Source: Muribaculaceae bacterium
Lineage (GTDB): Bacteria > Bacteroidota > Bacteroidia > Bacteroidales > Muribaculaceae
Assembly (NCBI GenBank): GCA_023667285.1
Contig: JAMPAK010000001.1
Location: forward strand, 510,283-574,282
Length of the DNA: 64,000 nucleotides
Reading direction: 5' to 3'
In this document: in pieces, positions 8,872 through 16,483 of the stretch
Numbering within the stretch: position 1 is the stretch's first letter
Layout of the letters: each line of letters begins with the position of its first letter
Translations under genes and position numbers: made by a program
Notes under the pieces: model-generated
Seen by the model: only the letters and a program-made list of their open reading frames with translations
The model's database searches: none
Told to the model about the DNA's origin: nothing

Positions 8872-8912
8872 AAAAACATAGAAATGTTTACCATGTTATT
8901 TTTTAATCGTCA
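8863..8912 (+). repeat. Single arm of MITE-like repeat; likely bidirectional terminator
   Basis: About 50 bases closely resemble the right arm of the element at 14932-15090. Both share AAGATT, then ACATAGAAA-GTTT-CCA-GTTATTTTT and the end AATCGTCA. It fills the gap between the convergent GT4 and queA stops exactly. The A-run, short AACAT/ATGTT stem and T-run would also serve as a terminator in both directions. Confidence 0.55.
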
Positions 8913-10121
8913 TTAAAGAAATAGACAGGCATCCCCATAGGAAAGGAACCGATAATCCCCCTCGAGGGCATGGTCATAGAGGTTGCGCCACCCGCCGTTG
9001 TCACCCAGGAAAGCCGACACAAGAAGCAGCAGGGTGGAGCGTGGCTGATGGAAATTGGTCACCATCCCCTTCACGATGCGATATCTGTAGCCCGGCGCTA
9101 TCATGAGCCTTGTCGAAGCCACAAACGAAGGCCCCTCAAATGTTGGCAGAAGTGCCTTCATGGCCTCTGCCATACTGAGAGAGGGATGATTGTCGCCATA
9201 TGGATACCACTGCGGCAGTTCATTGGGCTGCACCCCCTCTGATGCCATGCACCCCAGATGATAAAGGCTCTCCAGAGTGCGCACAGAGGTGGTCCCCACT
9301 GCGATGACCCGCCGGTCTGTCGAGGCGAGTTCCTCGATGAGCGTGCGCGGCACTGAGATGAACTCGCTGTGCATCTCATGTTCACCGATAGTGTCCGACT
9401 TGACCGGTTGGAATGTCCCTGCGCCCACATGCAGTGTGATCTCACGCCTCAATATCCCTCGCTTGTCAATAGCCTCGAGCACCGACGGTGTGAAGTGCAG
9501 TCCGGCTGTCGGAGCCGCCACAGAGCCGTCGATGTGTGAGTACACGGTCTGATAGTCAGATGAGTCTGATTCCTCTGTGGGCCGGTTGAGATAAGGAGGA
9601 ATGGGAATCTCCCCTATGGCAGAGATGATCGATGAGAATGTCACCCCCTGATTGTCCCAGTCAAACCTCACCACTGATGCGTTTCCGCGGCGCTCTGTGC
9701 GTGTGGCCGTGAGGACAACCTCCCGCCCTTCCACATTCACATGGGCTGTTAGCGACCCCTCCTTCCATCGCTTGCTGTTGCCCACAAAGCATATCCACGA
9801 ACACCCGGTGGTCGAGGCGAAGTTCACGGCATAGTCGGCAGGGCTCTCAGGCTCGAGACAGAATATCTCGATGAGCGCGCCCGTCGAGTCTGCCCCCTTG
9901 CGGAAGCGCAGGCGCGCGTTGATGACACGGGTGTTGTTGTAGACAAGCATCGAGTCAGCCGGCAGCAACGACGGGAGTGCATCGAAGCGCGTGTCTTCGA
10001 TATGCCCGTCAGCATGGCGCACCAGCAAGAGGCATTTGTCGCGCTCAGCCAGAGGGTGGGAGGCTATGCGCCCGTCGGGGAGAGGATAATCGTAGAGGTC
10101 TATTCTAATATCCTTGATCAT
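8913..10121 (-). CDS. queA: S-adenosylmethionine:tRNA ribosyltransferase-isomerase
   Basis: QueA transfers and isomerises the ribosyl part of SAM onto preQ1-tRNA to give epoxyqueuosine, a cytosolic step of queuosine synthesis. The 402-residue protein from ATG 10121 begins MIKDIRIDLYDYPLPDGRIASHPLAERD and contains VYNNTRVINARL, PTAGLHFT and TNFHQPRSTLLLLVSAF, all family signatures. The frame extends 11 codons further upstream but that would overlap the preceding gene; 10121 leaves a 10-base gap. It is the last gene of a TPR protein-barrel-queA run. Confidence 0.95.
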   Translation of the reverse strand: MIKDIRIDLYDYPLPDGRIASHPLAERDKCLLLVRHADGHIEDTRFDALPSLLPADSMLVYNNTRVINARLRFRKGADSTGALIEIFCLEPESPADYAVNFASTTGCSWICFVGNSKRWKEGSLTAHVNVEGREVVLTATRTERRGNASVVRFDWDNQGVTFSSIISAIGEIPIPPYLNRPTEESDSSDYQTVYSHIDGSVAAPTAGLHFTPSVLEAIDKRGILRREITLHVGAGTFQPVKSDTIGEHEMHSEFISVPRTLIEELASTDRRVIAVGTTSVRTLESLYHLGCMASEGVQPNELPQWYPYGDNHPSLSMAEAMKALLPTFEGPSFVASTRLMIAPGYRYRIVKGMVTNFHQPRSTLLLLVSAFLGDNGGWRNLYDHALEGDYRFLSYGDACLFL

Positions 10122-10131
10122 CGCGGTTGGT

Positions 10132-11910
10132 TCAGAATTTATATGATGCGCCAATCAGGGCAGTCACACCCTGCGAGGGCCTGAAGCCTATCTCCTGCCA
10201 CTTGCGCGAGAGGAGGTTCTCACCGCTCACAAACAATGTGAGCCGCTTGGTGTAGCGCCACGATGCTGCCAGGCGCAGGTTCGCCACAGTCCCCAGGCTG
10301 ATGCGCTCAGGGGCATAATATGTCGTGGTCGCCTCATCTGCGGAGCCGTAGTCATATCCATAGAGCGCTCTTCCTGAGCGGAGCTCAAATCCGGCAGTGA
10401 CGGCCAGGGGCTTAAGAGGACGCACTGTAACCTCGGCGTTCAGCACATTGCGTGCCCTGTCGCGCCACTCATACCATCCCTTGAACTGCTTCGACGGCGC
10501 TGTGGCCCAGCCAACGCTCGCCTCGATGTTGCGTCCGTTGTCATAGCGCAGGTCCACTCCGGCCTTGTATCCCTTGAGATCCAGACGCTCGAAGGCGGCG
10601 CCTCCGTTCAATATGCTGTATGTCTCAACGGGCATGAGCCACCCGTCTGTCTTGGCCCAGTTGAAATATCCCTCCACGGTGAAGTTGAGGAACGGACCGA
10701 ACGTCAGGCGTCCACCCAGGTCGTAGGGGAGGCGTGAGGAACCGTAGGCAAGCGAGGTGTTGAGATAAGGGGTCACCCCTTCATAGAGCGACCCTACGCT
10801 GTTGAGCACCGTCCCACCCTTGGCCTTGAACTCTATGCCGAAAATCTGTGATGGCATCCAGGCCAGAGTGACATCCGGAGCAAAGTTAAGTGCCTTGCCC
10901 GACTTTATGGCCACATCCATCACCGCACCGATGGTGACAGAGGTGGCTCCGTTGCGGTTCACAAACCGCGGCCTCACGGAGAAGATGCCTGAGGTGGCGC
11001 CGTCGACGGCTGAGATGTCATTGATTGTATAGGGAATCCGGGCTGACAGGTGGTCTCCCGTGTGGAGCATGTGGAGGTCAAGGTCGAGTGCCACATGCGA
11101 GGTCTCACCCACGGCCAGCGACCCCGTGCCCCCCACTCCGAAAAGGCTCTGCCCCACAAGGTCTCTGTCTAGCAGCGTCAGGTCAATCACATCGTGCGCT
11201 GACGTAGCCTTGGTGAAGGCAAATCGGTTGAACTTCGCGCGTATCGAGTAGTCAAGCCCCTCGGCCGATGAGGAGTATGACGCATTCACATTGAAATGTG
11301 ATGAGGCATGTGAGTAGTCATCAATGCCGTTCCCTTTCTCGCTCCAAAGGTTATGGTAGCCATATGTATAGTCGATTCCGGCATCCAGAATGGCGCGCGA
11401 CCCTATTGTCTGGTGCAGGTCAACCCCGGCGGTAGCCGTGTGGTCGCGCCACAGCATCTTGTGAGGTTTCGCCCCTGTCAGTGGTGCCGTGCGTCCGCGG
11501 TGATAGAGTCGCCCGTCATACTGTCCCCATAGCGACAGGCGTGTGCGGTCGTTGTCGACAAGCCGATAGCCCGCAGAGACGGCTGCGTTGAGAAGCGGGA
11601 AGATTCCGCCGGTCACATAGCCTCTGGTGTCAGGCGCCGCGTCAGGGTCGGCCCATGCTGCCGGCTCGAGGGTGGAGATGACCCCCGGGACACGTGTCGA
11701 CACGACCTTGGGACTGTAGGGGAGTGCGGTCTTCGACAGAGCAGGGAGTTGGACCTGCGGGAGTATGGGGATACGCGCCGCCTCGCGCAACACCGGCGCC
11801 GTCTCCTGGTCTACGTTGATATCCTGGTGGAGTGTCTGGGCGCCCGCCGCCAGAGGAAGCGTCGCGAGGATTGATATGATTGTCTTTCGCATTTTGTCTT
11901 TCTGTTTCAA
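10132..11910 (-). CDS. TonB-receptor-like outer-membrane beta-barrel protein
   Basis: A 592-residue exported protein. It has a signal peptide (RKTIISILATLPLAAGAQ) and then about 70 residues rich in Pro, Ala and Val. The rest is many amphipathic strands with Tyr/Phe-rich turns, ending GASYKF, the terminal Phe expected for BAM-dependent assembly. The C-terminal half resembles TonB-dependent receptor barrels (LFVSGENLLSRKWQEIGFRP), but no plug domain or TonB box is evident. Its start overlaps the TPR gene stop by four bases (ATGA), so the two are probably made together and may form one outer-membrane complex. Ligand unknown. Confidence 0.75.
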   Translation of the reverse strand: MKQKDKMRKTIISILATLPLAAGAQTLHQDINVDQETAPVLREAARIPILPQVQLPALSKTALPYSPKVVSTRVPGVISTLEPAAWADPDAAPDTRGYVTGGIFPLLNAAVSAGYRLVDNDRTRLSLWGQYDGRLYHRGRTAPLTGAKPHKMLWRDHTATAGVDLHQTIGSRAILDAGIDYTYGYHNLWSEKGNGIDDYSHASSHFNVNASYSSSAEGLDYSIRAKFNRFAFTKATSAHDVIDLTLLDRDLVGQSLFGVGGTGSLAVGETSHVALDLDLHMLHTGDHLSARIPYTINDISAVDGATSGIFSVRPRFVNRNGATSVTIGAVMDVAIKSGKALNFAPDVTLAWMPSQIFGIEFKAKGGTVLNSVGSLYEGVTPYLNTSLAYGSSRLPYDLGGRLTFGPFLNFTVEGYFNWAKTDGWLMPVETYSILNGGAAFERLDLKGYKAGVDLRYDNGRNIEASVGWATAPSKQFKGWYEWRDRARNVLNAEVTVRPLKPLAVTAGFELRSGRALYGYDYGSADEATTTYYAPERISLGTVANLRLAASWRYTKRLTLFVSGENLLSRKWQEIGFRPSQGVTALIGASYKF

Positions 11911-14909
11911 CCGTTGATTTTTATCCTGTTATCAATCATCTCGAAGATGTCGGCCTCCGTGCCTGGATAGTTCGAGCGGAGCGACTTGAGATACTCGTCA
12001 GCCTCAAACTTCTTCCCCTGCTTGCGCAGAATGTCGCTGTAGAGGATAAATCCTCTCGCCAGCCAGTAGGCCTGGGGAGTGTCAGATGATATCAGTTTGT
12101 CTGCCACAGTGAAGGCAGCGTCGGTCTTTCCGGCATCGAAGAGCGCCTGGGCATGGTGATATGCAGCCCTGGCACCATATGGAGAGCGCAGGTCCCTCTC
12201 AAGAAGTTCCCAGTCAGCATATGCCTCATCGCGGTTACCCAGGCGGTTGTTGGCCATGGCGCGGAGGAATCTGATCTCCTCCGTCTCACCCGATGAGGCT
12301 GCCGCTGTCGAGGCCAGCATCTTGTCGGCTGTGGCCACGACCTCGGCATAGCGCCCCAGGTCTGAGGCCGTGCGGATGATTCCGGTGCGGGCTTCCCCGA
12401 GCATGTTCGACCCCGAGGCTTTGCTCTCAAGCTCAAGGAACGAGCTGTGGGCTATCTCAGTCTTGCCCATCTCCATCTCAGCCTTGGCCTTGATGAGCAG
12501 GGCTTCCTCAGCCACCTCAGCGTCAGGATGTCCCAGAAGCACCTGGGTGGCATAGCCCTGGGCTGTCCGCGAGTCCCCTGCATTCCATGCGCTCTCAGCC
12601 AGATAGTAGAGAGCCTGTGCCCTCGATGCCCCTGACGGATAGTCGGCTATGTATGACGACAGACCGGCTGTGGCGCCGCTCGACACATAAGCATTCTCAG
12701 CAGCCTGCCATGCGCTCTGCTCAATCTCAGATGCATCATAGCGCGGCGCGCCGGGCACGGAGGCAAGGAACCCCACGAGCTCATCGAGCTTGCCGTCGGC
12801 CGCATATATCTGCCTGAGGTCATCGGCGGCTATGCGTGCCTCCTCAGAGGTGGGAAAGGTGGTGATCACTTTGCGGTAAGTCTCTATCCCCTTCTTGCGG
12901 TCGCCTGAGTTGATATATGTGATGGCCAGTTGCAGATAGCCGTTGCGCCCCGGGGCGGTCGATGGATAAAGTCTCACAAGTTCGTTGTATGTCCTGATGG
13001 CAGCCGATGTCGACCCCGTGGCGCTCTGTGTCTCTGCCTTCTCCAGCATAGCCTGAGGCACAAGCCCCGACGATGGGAAGGCCGCTATCATCTTGTCGAG
13101 CGTCGAGAGTTTCCCCGGATAGTCTCTGAGATGCCCCTTCATCACCGCGCTCTGGAACAGCGGATAGTCACCTGCGGCGGGCTTGAGGGTGTAGGCGCGC
13201 TCATAGTCCTTGAGAGCGGCCTCATAGTCCTCCTCATAATACAGGCAGTCCCCCAGACGGTTGTATATGTCAGGCAGAAGATTGGCACGGGTCTCCGGGT
13301 CGAGCCTTCCGGCCTCCTGGGCGGCCTTTGTGAAGTCTGTGGCCGCATCTGCAAATTCCTCCTGCGCAAACCTTGTGTAGCCCAGTCCATAGCGGGCCAG
13401 GGCAGTCCCCTCAGTCGTATCCCCCAGCGGATTGGAGAGATAAGCAAGATATGAGGAGGCTGCGCGGTCATAGTCTCCGCGCGCATACTGTGCGTCACCC
13501 AGCCAGAGGTCACACTGGCGGCTTATCGTGGCATCTCCCTCGATGGACCGCGCCTCGGTGAGGTCGCGCAGAGCCTCCCCGGTCTTCCCTGCAGCCAGCG
13601 CACGGGTCCCAAGCACAAACAGCGCCCGCTGCTTGGCTCTGGTCATCGCCGCCGTTGGGCGTCCCACACGCCTGATGGCGGCCAGGGCGCTCTCATAGTC
13701 GTTGTCGGTCATATATCCCTCAACGATATAGCGCTCTACCTCAGGTGCATATGCACTGCGCGGATATTCCTTGAGAAATTGTTCGAGCAGGGCCACTGAA
13801 TTGCCGAAGGGGATTCTTCCGCCGTCGAGCCTGGCCACAGCATAGTTATAGAAGGCTTCTTCACGAACCTTAGGGTCAAAGTCCATCCCATAAGCCTTCC
13901 CGAAAGCCATCATGGCCGACGATTTGTCACCTCGCTTCATATAGGCTTGCCCCAGATAAAGCCATGCGCTCTGGCCCATGGCTGAGGGGGAGTCCGTGGC
14001 CTGCTGCAGCAGTTTGATGGCTGCGTCCGTATCACCCTTGGCATACTCGTCAGTGCCAAGGATATAGAACGCCGATGGCTGGGGCGTCTTGGCCTCAGCG
14101 CAGTATTTCCACAGATAGGGGATAGCCTCGCGCGTACGCCCGAGATTGTAGAGCGACTCACCCGCCAGGCGGTTGCATTCAGGGATAAACTCCTTCACCG
14201 CCCCATCCGCCAGCATAGCCTGAGCATCCTTGAGCGACTTCTCATAGTCACCCTGCGCGTATTCAATCTGGGCTATGTAGTAAGGAGCAGCATTCCCCGG
14301 CGCCGTAGTGGTGTCCGCCTGCCTCAGATAGTCGAGGGCCACCTTGTAGTCTCCCGAGGCATATGCCAGATATCCAATGTAGAACCGCGCCGTGTCGCGC
14401 CACGCATCCTTTCCCAGCAGCGTGCGGAAAAGTTGTTCGGCCGTCTTGCTCTCACCCAGCAGCATGTAGGCATAGGCCATGCGGAAATTCATCTCGTCAC
14501 ACCTTCCCGGTGTCAGCGCCATCGGATTGATCTTCTCATACACCGCCAGCGAGGCCGCATAGTCTCCGCGGTCCCACCGATAGTCCCCTATCAGGCTCGC
14601 CACCTCAGCGCGTCGAGGAGACACCGGATATTCCCCCAGAAACCTCTCAAGCAGAGGCAGCGCATCATCATCGCCCGCGCGCAGTGTGGCAAGCCCCATA
14701 TAGTAGAGGGCCTCCTCACGCTCGGCCGCCGTGGCAGGCATGGAATACAAGCGAGCAAGTTGGTCGATGCAGCCGCCATAGTTGCGGTCATTCTCAAGCA
14801 TGGCTATGGCGCGGTCCAGATAGCCACGTGCATCAGGATTGTTTATTTGGGCATCCGTCGAGGCCGCTGCAGCCCCAAGGACAGTGGTCAGTAGAATCAG
14901 ACGTTTCAT
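11907..14909 (-). CDS. Large tetratricopeptide-repeat protein, exported
   Basis: A 1000-residue protein from ATG 14909 (MKRLILLTTVLGAAAASTDAQ, a signal peptide). The upstream 30 codons are not plausible coding sequence and include the promoter. Nearly the whole chain consists of 34-residue helical repeats with the pattern AxxYxxGDYxxAxxxY (for example YARGDYDRAASSYLAYL and YYEEDYEAALKDYERAY), about 25 in all. It is presumably periplasmic and a protein-protein scaffold. Directly followed, with a four-base overlap, by the barrel protein, which makes that protein the obvious partner. Exact function unknown. Confidence 0.85.
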   Translation of the reverse strand: MKRLILLTTVLGAAAASTDAQINNPDARGYLDRAIAMLENDRNYGGCIDQLARLYSMPATAAEREEALYYMGLATLRAGDDDALPLLERFLGEYPVSPRRAEVASLIGDYRWDRGDYAASLAVYEKINPMALTPGRCDEMNFRMAYAYMLLGESKTAEQLFRTLLGKDAWRDTARFYIGYLAYASGDYKVALDYLRQADTTTAPGNAAPYYIAQIEYAQGDYEKSLKDAQAMLADGAVKEFIPECNRLAGESLYNLGRTREAIPYLWKYCAEAKTPQPSAFYILGTDEYAKGDTDAAIKLLQQATDSPSAMGQSAWLYLGQAYMKRGDKSSAMMAFGKAYGMDFDPKVREEAFYNYAVARLDGGRIPFGNSVALLEQFLKEYPRSAYAPEVERYIVEGYMTDNDYESALAAIRRVGRPTAAMTRAKQRALFVLGTRALAAGKTGEALRDLTEARSIEGDATISRQCDLWLGDAQYARGDYDRAASSYLAYLSNPLGDTTEGTALARYGLGYTRFAQEEFADAATDFTKAAQEAGRLDPETRANLLPDIYNRLGDCLYYEEDYEAALKDYERAYTLKPAAGDYPLFQSAVMKGHLRDYPGKLSTLDKMIAAFPSSGLVPQAMLEKAETQSATGSTSAAIRTYNELVRLYPSTAPGRNGYLQLAITYINSGDRKKGIETYRKVITTFPTSEEARIAADDLRQIYAADGKLDELVGFLASVPGAPRYDASEIEQSAWQAAENAYVSSGATAGLSSYIADYPSGASRAQALYYLAESAWNAGDSRTAQGYATQVLLGHPDAEVAEEALLIKAKAEMEMGKTEIAHSSFLELESKASGSNMLGEARTGIIRTASDLGRYAEVVATADKMLASTAAASSGETEEIRFLRAMANNRLGNRDEAYADWELLERDLRSPYGARAAYHHAQALFDAGKTDAAFTVADKLISSDTPQAYWLARGFILYSDILRKQGKKFEADEYLKSLRSNYPGTEADIFEMIDNRIKING

Positions 14910-14914
14910 ATCTG

Positions 14915-14922
14915 CAAAATTA
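14915..14922 (-). promoter_or_regulatory. -7 promoter box for TPR-barrel-queA operon
   Basis: On the minus strand TAATTTTG fits TAnnTTTG and ends five bases before the ATG at 14909. The position for a -33 element (about 20 bases upstream) falls within the T-run at the end of the MITE-like element at 14932, so the element appears to supply that half of the promoter. Confidence 0.55.
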
Positions 14923-14931
14923 CACAAATAA

Positions 14932-15090
14932 GTGACGATTAAAAAATAACTTGATAAAAATTTCGTATATGTTATTTGTGAAGATTTACTTTTGAACAAG
15001 CACGAGTTTAGCGAGCTAAATGACTGCTTGGAAAAAGTTAAGATTCATAAATTACATAGAAAAGTTTGCCAAGTTATTTTTAATCGTCAC
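14932..15090. mobile_element. MITE-like inverted-repeat element
   Basis: A 159-bp non-coding element made almost wholly of two inverted, imperfect arms of about 75 bases. The ends read GTGACGATTAAAAA-TAACTTG inward from both sides. Similarity continues through TTTC-TATG, TTTGTGAA/TTTATGAA, ACTTTT and CAAGCA to a central TTTAGC/GCTAAA palindrome. It is flanked on both sides by TAA (14929-14931 and 15091-15093), consistent with a 3-bp target duplication. It encodes no protein. A related arm lies at 8863-8912. It separates the TPR operon promoter from the end of the shortened macroglobulin-like gene. Confidence 0.6.
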
Positions 15091-15127
15091 TAAGATCAAA
15101 CGTCCCTATCCTGCAGCCAAAAAATCT

Positions 15128-16138
15128 CTACTTGTTGTAGAACTTTCTGGTCGAGAGAATCTGCCCGCTCTTTTTGTCGACAAGCGTCAGCGTCACCATC
15201 CCCTCATACAGCGACGACGACTCGATGGCTATGCTGCTCTCCGATGGTTGCATGGTCGACATCTTGCCCCTGTTCACAATGATGAGCTCCATATCCTCCG
15301 GACTGCAGTTGTTGCAGTCAACCCCGATATAGACCTTCCCCTTCCTCTGCTTCACATGCAGGATGGCCCCCGTCTCCCTTATATCCTTGATCTCACTCTG
15401 CCCATACATCCCTCGCGGAGTGTATGCCTCCAGAATATAGCGCCGCCCCTTCAGGGGAGTGAAAAGCACCTCGCCATATCCACCTATCTCCGTCTCCCCA
15501 TATGTTATAATCGAGTCAGTCTCAGCATCAATCAGCCTCACCTCAGCGCTCTGCGGATAACGCTCAGTGTCAGTGATGAGAAACGTCAGTGTCTGCAGGC
15601 GGTCGGTGAGCAGCGCTCCCCCCTCCGGACAGACATTCACCCTCAGCCTGTCATCGCGTTCAGCGATCCTGGCGTCCTCCTCGTCCGTGTCGCCAACCAC
15701 CGAGAACTCCCTGTAGGCAAAGTTGCGCTCACTGAAGTTGGTCATCCACCGCGTGTAGGCCACGAGCATATAATAGCCCGCCTTGATGTCATATTCCAGA
15801 GGGATAGCGTTGGCAAACACTCCCATCGAGTCAGCCTTGATCTTATACCTCCTCATGAGCGTATCTGCCTTGCAGTCATGCAGCTCCACATACACGAATT
15901 TCGACCTGTCCTTAGGATAGAGCGGACTGGTCGAGGGGATATTTGTAGCCCCGTCCACAAGATTGCACCTGAACCACACAGTGTCACCCTTCGCATAAAA
16001 CGGCTGGTTTATCTGGATATATATCTTCTCGCGTGGAATCTCATCCTGATGCCACGTTTCAACCCCCTTGTCCTCAGTCAGTGCAAACGCCCACTGCGCC
16101 ACTATCATCAATAAGGCTATTGCCAATGGATATTTCAT
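15128..16138 (-). CDS. MG2-domain macroglobulin-like exported protein, N-terminal half only
   Basis: A 336-residue protein from ATG 16138 (MKYPLAIALLMIVAQWAFA, a signal peptide). The segment REKIYIQINQPFYAKGDTVWFRC is the MG2 (alpha-2-macroglobulin-type) domain hallmark found in large Bacteroidetes exported proteins. It is followed by a second domain with VCPEGGALL and a third ending GMVTLTLVDKKSGQILSTRKF. Full-length relatives are about 800-900 residues and continue into a carboxypeptidase-regulatory-like and plug-like C-terminal half; here the chain stops at a domain boundary, 38 bases from the MITE-like element. Probably a truncated gene, though the short product could be stable. Composition is host-like (C-rich), unlike the AT-rich genes upstream. 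Confidence 0.7.
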   Translation of the reverse strand: MKYPLAIALLMIVAQWAFALTEDKGVETWHQDEIPREKIYIQINQPFYAKGDTVWFRCNLVDGATNIPSTSPLYPKDRSKFVYVELHDCKADTLMRRYKIKADSMGVFANAIPLEYDIKAGYYMLVAYTRWMTNFSERNFAYREFSVVGDTDEEDARIAERDDRLRVNVCPEGGALLTDRLQTLTFLITDTERYPQSAEVRLIDAETDSIITYGETEIGGYGEVLFTPLKGRRYILEAYTPRGMYGQSEIKDIRETGAILHVKQRKGKVYIGVDCNNCSPEDMELIIVNRGKMSTMQPSESSIAIESSSLYEGMVTLTLVDKKSGQILSTRKFYNK

Positions 16139-16184
16139 ATTTTTTAATCGATAAATGATTGTTAATCTGATTGCTGTTCTGTTC

Positions 16185-16274
16185 TTATCCAACGTTCCCC
16201 GCTATTTGTCTCAGCCTGTAGACCCTCTCCCCCTTATCGCCCACACCCTCAATCAAGATCGCAAAGCCCGAAGC
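16185..16274 (-). pseudogene. Remnant C-terminal tail of a macroglobulin-like gene
   Basis: Read on the minus strand, an in-frame stretch gives SGFAILIEGVGDKGERVYRL followed by RQIAGN and a stop at 16185-16187. It aligns with the last residues of the 20468 gene (ISIKIEGISDKGELICKRMD). No start or body precedes it: the frame opens into AT-rich non-coding sequence at about 16310. This is best explained as the surviving 3' end of a former tandem copy upstream of the 15128-16138 gene. Confidence 0.55.
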
Positions 16275-16483
16275 CCTGGCAGCATGAGAGATAAAATCAC
16301 ACAGAAAATGCACATAATCAATAGATTGGTTTAGAAAAGTCGACATGAATTAATCACACCATTTCGCACATTTCCTGAATGGATAAATTATATGATTGAT
16401 AATTACGAAAACTTTTGAACACATTGTTTTTGAATTATAGTCATTGCAAATTTATAAAATAATTTTCAAGTTCGCAAGTCGTA
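16275..16483. other. AT-rich intergenic sequence at island boundary
   Basis: No gene is seen. Composition changes here from C-rich (below about 16290) to AT-rich (above). The 11-mer ACTTTTGAACA at about 16410 also occurs in the MITE-like element, too short to call a copy. Confidence 0.4.

Noticed and set aside
15020-16114. A 364-codon open frame on the plus strand
   Set aside because: It is antisense to the MG2-domain gene and runs through the MITE-like element; its protein is rich in His, Arg and Leu with no domain. The minus-strand gene has a signal peptide and a recognisable MG2 domain.
16405-16425. Further copy of the MITE-like element
   Set aside because: Only an 11-base match (ACTTTTGAACA) with no inverted partner; within chance for AT-rich DNA.
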